DNA of 64,000 nt, from contig JAFRWY010000046.1 of assembly GCA_017437905.1 (NCBI GenBank), positions 1 to 64,000 on the forward strand, given 5' to 3'. A program made the translations under genes and the position numbers. The stretch is from Eubacterium sp. GTDB taxonomy: Bacteria; Bacillota; Clostridia; Lachnospirales; Lachnospiraceae. Below, piece after piece: positions 62,061 through 64,000 of the stretch. Every line of letters starts with the position of its first letter. Position 1 is the stretch's first letter. The notes under the pieces are model-generated. The model searched no databases. It saw only the letters and a program-made list of their open reading frames with translations, and was not told where the DNA came from.

Positions 62061-63129
62061 TCACGCTCCTTTCCGATTCCTTCTTTCCGTTGGTTGTGGG
62101 ATTATTGATGACTTCACCGTTGAAGAACATGGTGGTGGATCCGCCTCCGTCCAGATTGTAGGCATCCGTACAGCCCAGATCCTGCAGGATGCTTGCCAGC
62201 TGCAGGAGACTGAGGCCGGCACTTTCCGATGTTCTGCCGTCGGATACCACCATGACGTAATGCAGCGGGGAGATACAGCCGATGGCCGTCCGCGGATTGC
62301 TGGTCATGGAATGACCGACCTCCGAGGATTCGGTGACGGTGATCTCACCGTCCTTCACAAGCCCCGGACCGAAGGAGTACACCTGCAGGGCTCCACGTTC
62401 AAGAAGCTCTTCTGCGGTGACGTCTCCTTCGCGGATGATCTCCAGGGATCCGTCCTCATAGATGACCAGATCCTCCGAGGATTCGTCTGACATGGTGCTG
62501 CGGTACAGTATGCCGTTCCGGATCACGTACCCGGAGTCCCGGAAGCCGTAGTAATCGCCGTTGATCGCCAGGATCGCACCGACACGCTCTGCGATATCGG
62601 AGGTCTTCTCCTTAACATTCCGTCCGAAGCTGTCATTCGCCAGCCCGGATCTCAGGGATGCTACGGAGCTTAGCTGAATATCGGCGACATAGACCATGGT
62701 GCTATACACATAGCGCTGTGTCAACTGGATGGTGATATTTTCGTCCTGATAAATGTATCCGTTTTCGGTTGCGGTGATGGTGGGTTCCGTAACGGCGGTA
62801 TTCCCGGTGCCTGTTCCTTCGGAATCCGTCTCCCCGGCGGCTGTTCCGGATCCTGCGGCGGTTCCTGAGACTGCAGGGGATTCGGTGGACCGGATCTTGC
62901 CGGACATTTCCTTTACCTGGATATCCGTATCCGCGTATTCGGAGGAGGTCCGGTATACTTCCGCCATGGCGCTTTGCTCGACCTTTACGGTATCGTGGGG
63001 GATCACGAAGACTTCCAGCATGGTAAATACGGTATAGGCTGTCAGCAGGATGCCGTAAACCCAGGCCCAGGTGTGACGGATCTTTTTCTTTTTATATGGC
63101 TGCTCCGGCTGTCTGGTGGATTGATCCAT
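62035..63129 (-). CDS. phosphodiester glycosidase (NAGPA-domain) protein
   Basis: A 364-residue protein with a cytoplasmic basic N-terminus, one membrane helix (about 24-46), a Thr/Glu-rich linker and a C-terminal NAGPA domain (AILAINGDYYGFRDSGYVIRNG; PRTAIGCI; LDGGGSTTMFFNGE). The family cleaves sugar-phosphodiester bonds, suggesting trimming of a surface glycopolymer. ATG at 63127-63129 follows GAAAGGAAAC; the frame is open from 63198. It overlaps both neighbours. Confidence 0.88.
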   Translation of the reverse strand: MDQSTRQPEQPYKKKKIRHTWAWVYGILLTAYTVFTMLEVFVIPHDTVKVEQSAMAEVYRTSSEYADTDIQVKEMSGKIRSTESPAVSGTAAGSGTAAGETDSEGTGTGNTAVTEPTITATENGYIYQDENITIQLTQRYVYSTMVYVADIQLSSVASLRSGLANDSFGRNVKEKTSDIAERVGAILAINGDYYGFRDSGYVIRNGILYRSTMSDESSEDLVIYEDGSLEIIREGDVTAEELLERGALQVYSFGPGLVKDGEITVTESSEVGHSMTSNPRTAIGCISPLHYVMVVSDGRTSESAGLSLLQLASILQDLGCTDAYNLDGGGSTTMFFNGEVINNPTTNGKKESERSVSDIVYIGY

Positions 63130-64000
63130 GGCTTGTTTCCTTTCTTTTGAAGACCCAGTGCTTTTGCACGTAATAACTGAAAACGGAGAGAATGACATCT
63201 ACAATGATCTTTGCAGCCACTGCTGCCGGGAGGATTGTGGTGAGCAGAGTGACGAGTCCGGCGGACATGCTCATTTGTATCAACATAAGAATTATGTACC
63301 GGATGCTGCTTCGCGCGACTTTTTCTCTGCTCTTAAAGCACCAGAACTGATTCAGTGTAAAATTCAGGACACTGGATGCAATCCGGGCAACCACGGTTGC
63401 TACGGTAATGGCAGCTGCAGACTCCGGAGGGAGAAACTGAAGCAGGATCCAGAAGAGCAGAAGGTCCAGGACCGAGCAGGAAAGAGAGCTGGTCACGAAG
63501 CGCAACGGCCGGCTGTAGACCCGGATGGAATCCCTGACCGGACGGAAATGTGATCCCCTATTGTTGTCTTCGTAGACTGTGCTGATCGAAAGCTGGAACA
63601 ACGGGGCGGCTTTCACCGCATCTTCCAGAAAATGCATTTCATATTCATATCGGTCACCCTCGGTGGAAAGTGCCAGATCATAGAGTGATCTCGGGATTCC
63701 CCGAAGACCGGTCTGTGTATCCGAAACCTTCATCCCCGTGGAGAGCCGGAAGAAAGCTGCAGTGATGCGGTTGCCATAGCGGCTCTTCCATGGAACCTCC
63801 TCACCCGAAAACCGGCGGACACCCAGGATCAGATGGTCCGGATGGTGTTCGATGGCCAGGGCGATACGCTGAATATCGGAAGGAAGATGCTGTCCGTCCG
63901 CATCGGCGGTAACCACACCCGGATCGGAGGGATACATGGCTTTTGCGGCCCGGATCCCTGTCTTTATGGCTGCGCCCTTTCCCAGATTCCGGTCATGGTG
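63092..64000 (-). CDS. GT2 glycosyltransferase fused to GtrA domain, 5' end outside the window
   Basis: Open to the window edge, so the N-terminus is missing. The first visible residues (HDRNLGKGAAIKTGIR) and VVTADADGQHLPSD belong to a DPM1-like GT2 domain. SDTQTGLRGIP and YEYEMHFL follow. After HFRPVRDSIRVY come four membrane helices of a GtrA domain, including NFTLNQFWCFK and YYVQKHWVFK. Such proteins load lipid-linked sugars for surface glycans. The gene overlaps the phosphodiester glycosidase start by 38 nt. Confidence 0.9.
   Translation of the reverse strand, partial: HHDRNLGKGAAIKTGIRAAKAMYPSDPGVVTADADGQHLPSDIQRIALAIEHHPDHLILGVRRFSGEEVPWKSRYGNRITAAFFRLSTGMKVSDTQTGLRGIPRSLYDLALSTEGDRYEYEMHFLEDAVKAAPLFQLSISTVYEDNNRGSHFRPVRDSIRVYSRPLRFVTSSLSCSVLDLLLFWILLQFLPPESAAAITVATVVARIASSVLNFTLNQFWCFKSREKVARSSIRYIILMLIQMSMSAGLVTLLTTILPAAVAAKIIVDVILSVFSYYVQKHWVFKRKETSHGSIHQTAGAAI

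Overview
The window looks like a chromosomal segment from a moderately GC-rich Clostridia, most likely a Lachnospiraceae-type gut or rumen anaerobe. Pointers are Firmicutes-style regulation (a T-box before thrS, a lysine riboswitch before dapA), cdaA-cdaR, the MoxR/DUF58/transglutaminase operon, choline-binding-type wall repeats, a DUF3021-LytTR pair, and canonical TTGACA-17-TATAAT promoters with AGGAGG ribosome binding sites. The taxon is inferred from gene content, not from a marker search. Several eroded genes are present.

Layout. 0.1-9.4 kb: pyruvate kinase (minus), a moxR-DUF58-transglutaminase-DUF4230 operon whose transglutaminase gene has an in-frame amber codon, a roughly 540-nt apparently non-coding transcript with a perfect promoter, a VanZ-like gene and a DUF6062-like gene. 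9.5-16.2 kb: a polar amino acid ABC transporter whose binding protein is circularly permuted and fused to the permease, an NhaC antiporter, then cysteine hydrolase, SDR, tcdA and acylphosphatase. 16.2-25.7 kb: T-box/thrS, a repeat field, two membrane proteins with cdaA-cdaR, a sirtuin and glyA. 25.8-33.2 kb: ftsH, a YfbR-like nucleotidase, an Ldh-family dehydrogenase, a LUD protein, and three truncated genes (U32 peptidase-like, radical SAM, RfbH/ColD-like) joined by deletion scars. 33.2-36.4 kb: a promoter-driven RNA containing a circularly permuted tRNA-like module (best guess a bacterial Y RNA), a helical-TerD protein, tRNA-Thr(CGU) and a DUF5662-like gene. 36.5-42.5 kb: dnaE, an rRNA/tRNA methyltransferase, a BlaI-like repressor and DUF3021-LytTR. 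42.6-51.9 kb: a wall-binding surface protein, lysine riboswitch-dapA-dapB, coaX, dusB, a decayed surface-protein gene and a 3D-domain protein. 51.9-57.4 kb: thrC, then an attenuator-led queuosine operon (queD-queE-folE-queC) and a lipid kinase. 57.5-64 kb: an aldo/keto reductase with ferredoxin-like tail, a GNAT, and a minus-strand cell-surface cluster (GT2-GtrA, phosphodiester glycosidase, small membrane protein, CotH-like lipoprotein) that runs off the window.

The most interesting locus is 33.2-35.55 kb. The two halves of a well-paired tRNA appear in reversed order behind their own promoter, enclosed by a bulged leader/trailer stem, next to a TerD-domain protein. The second is the orphan structured transcript at 7.3-7.84 kb. 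Several families of palindromic dispersed repeats fill the intergenic spaces.
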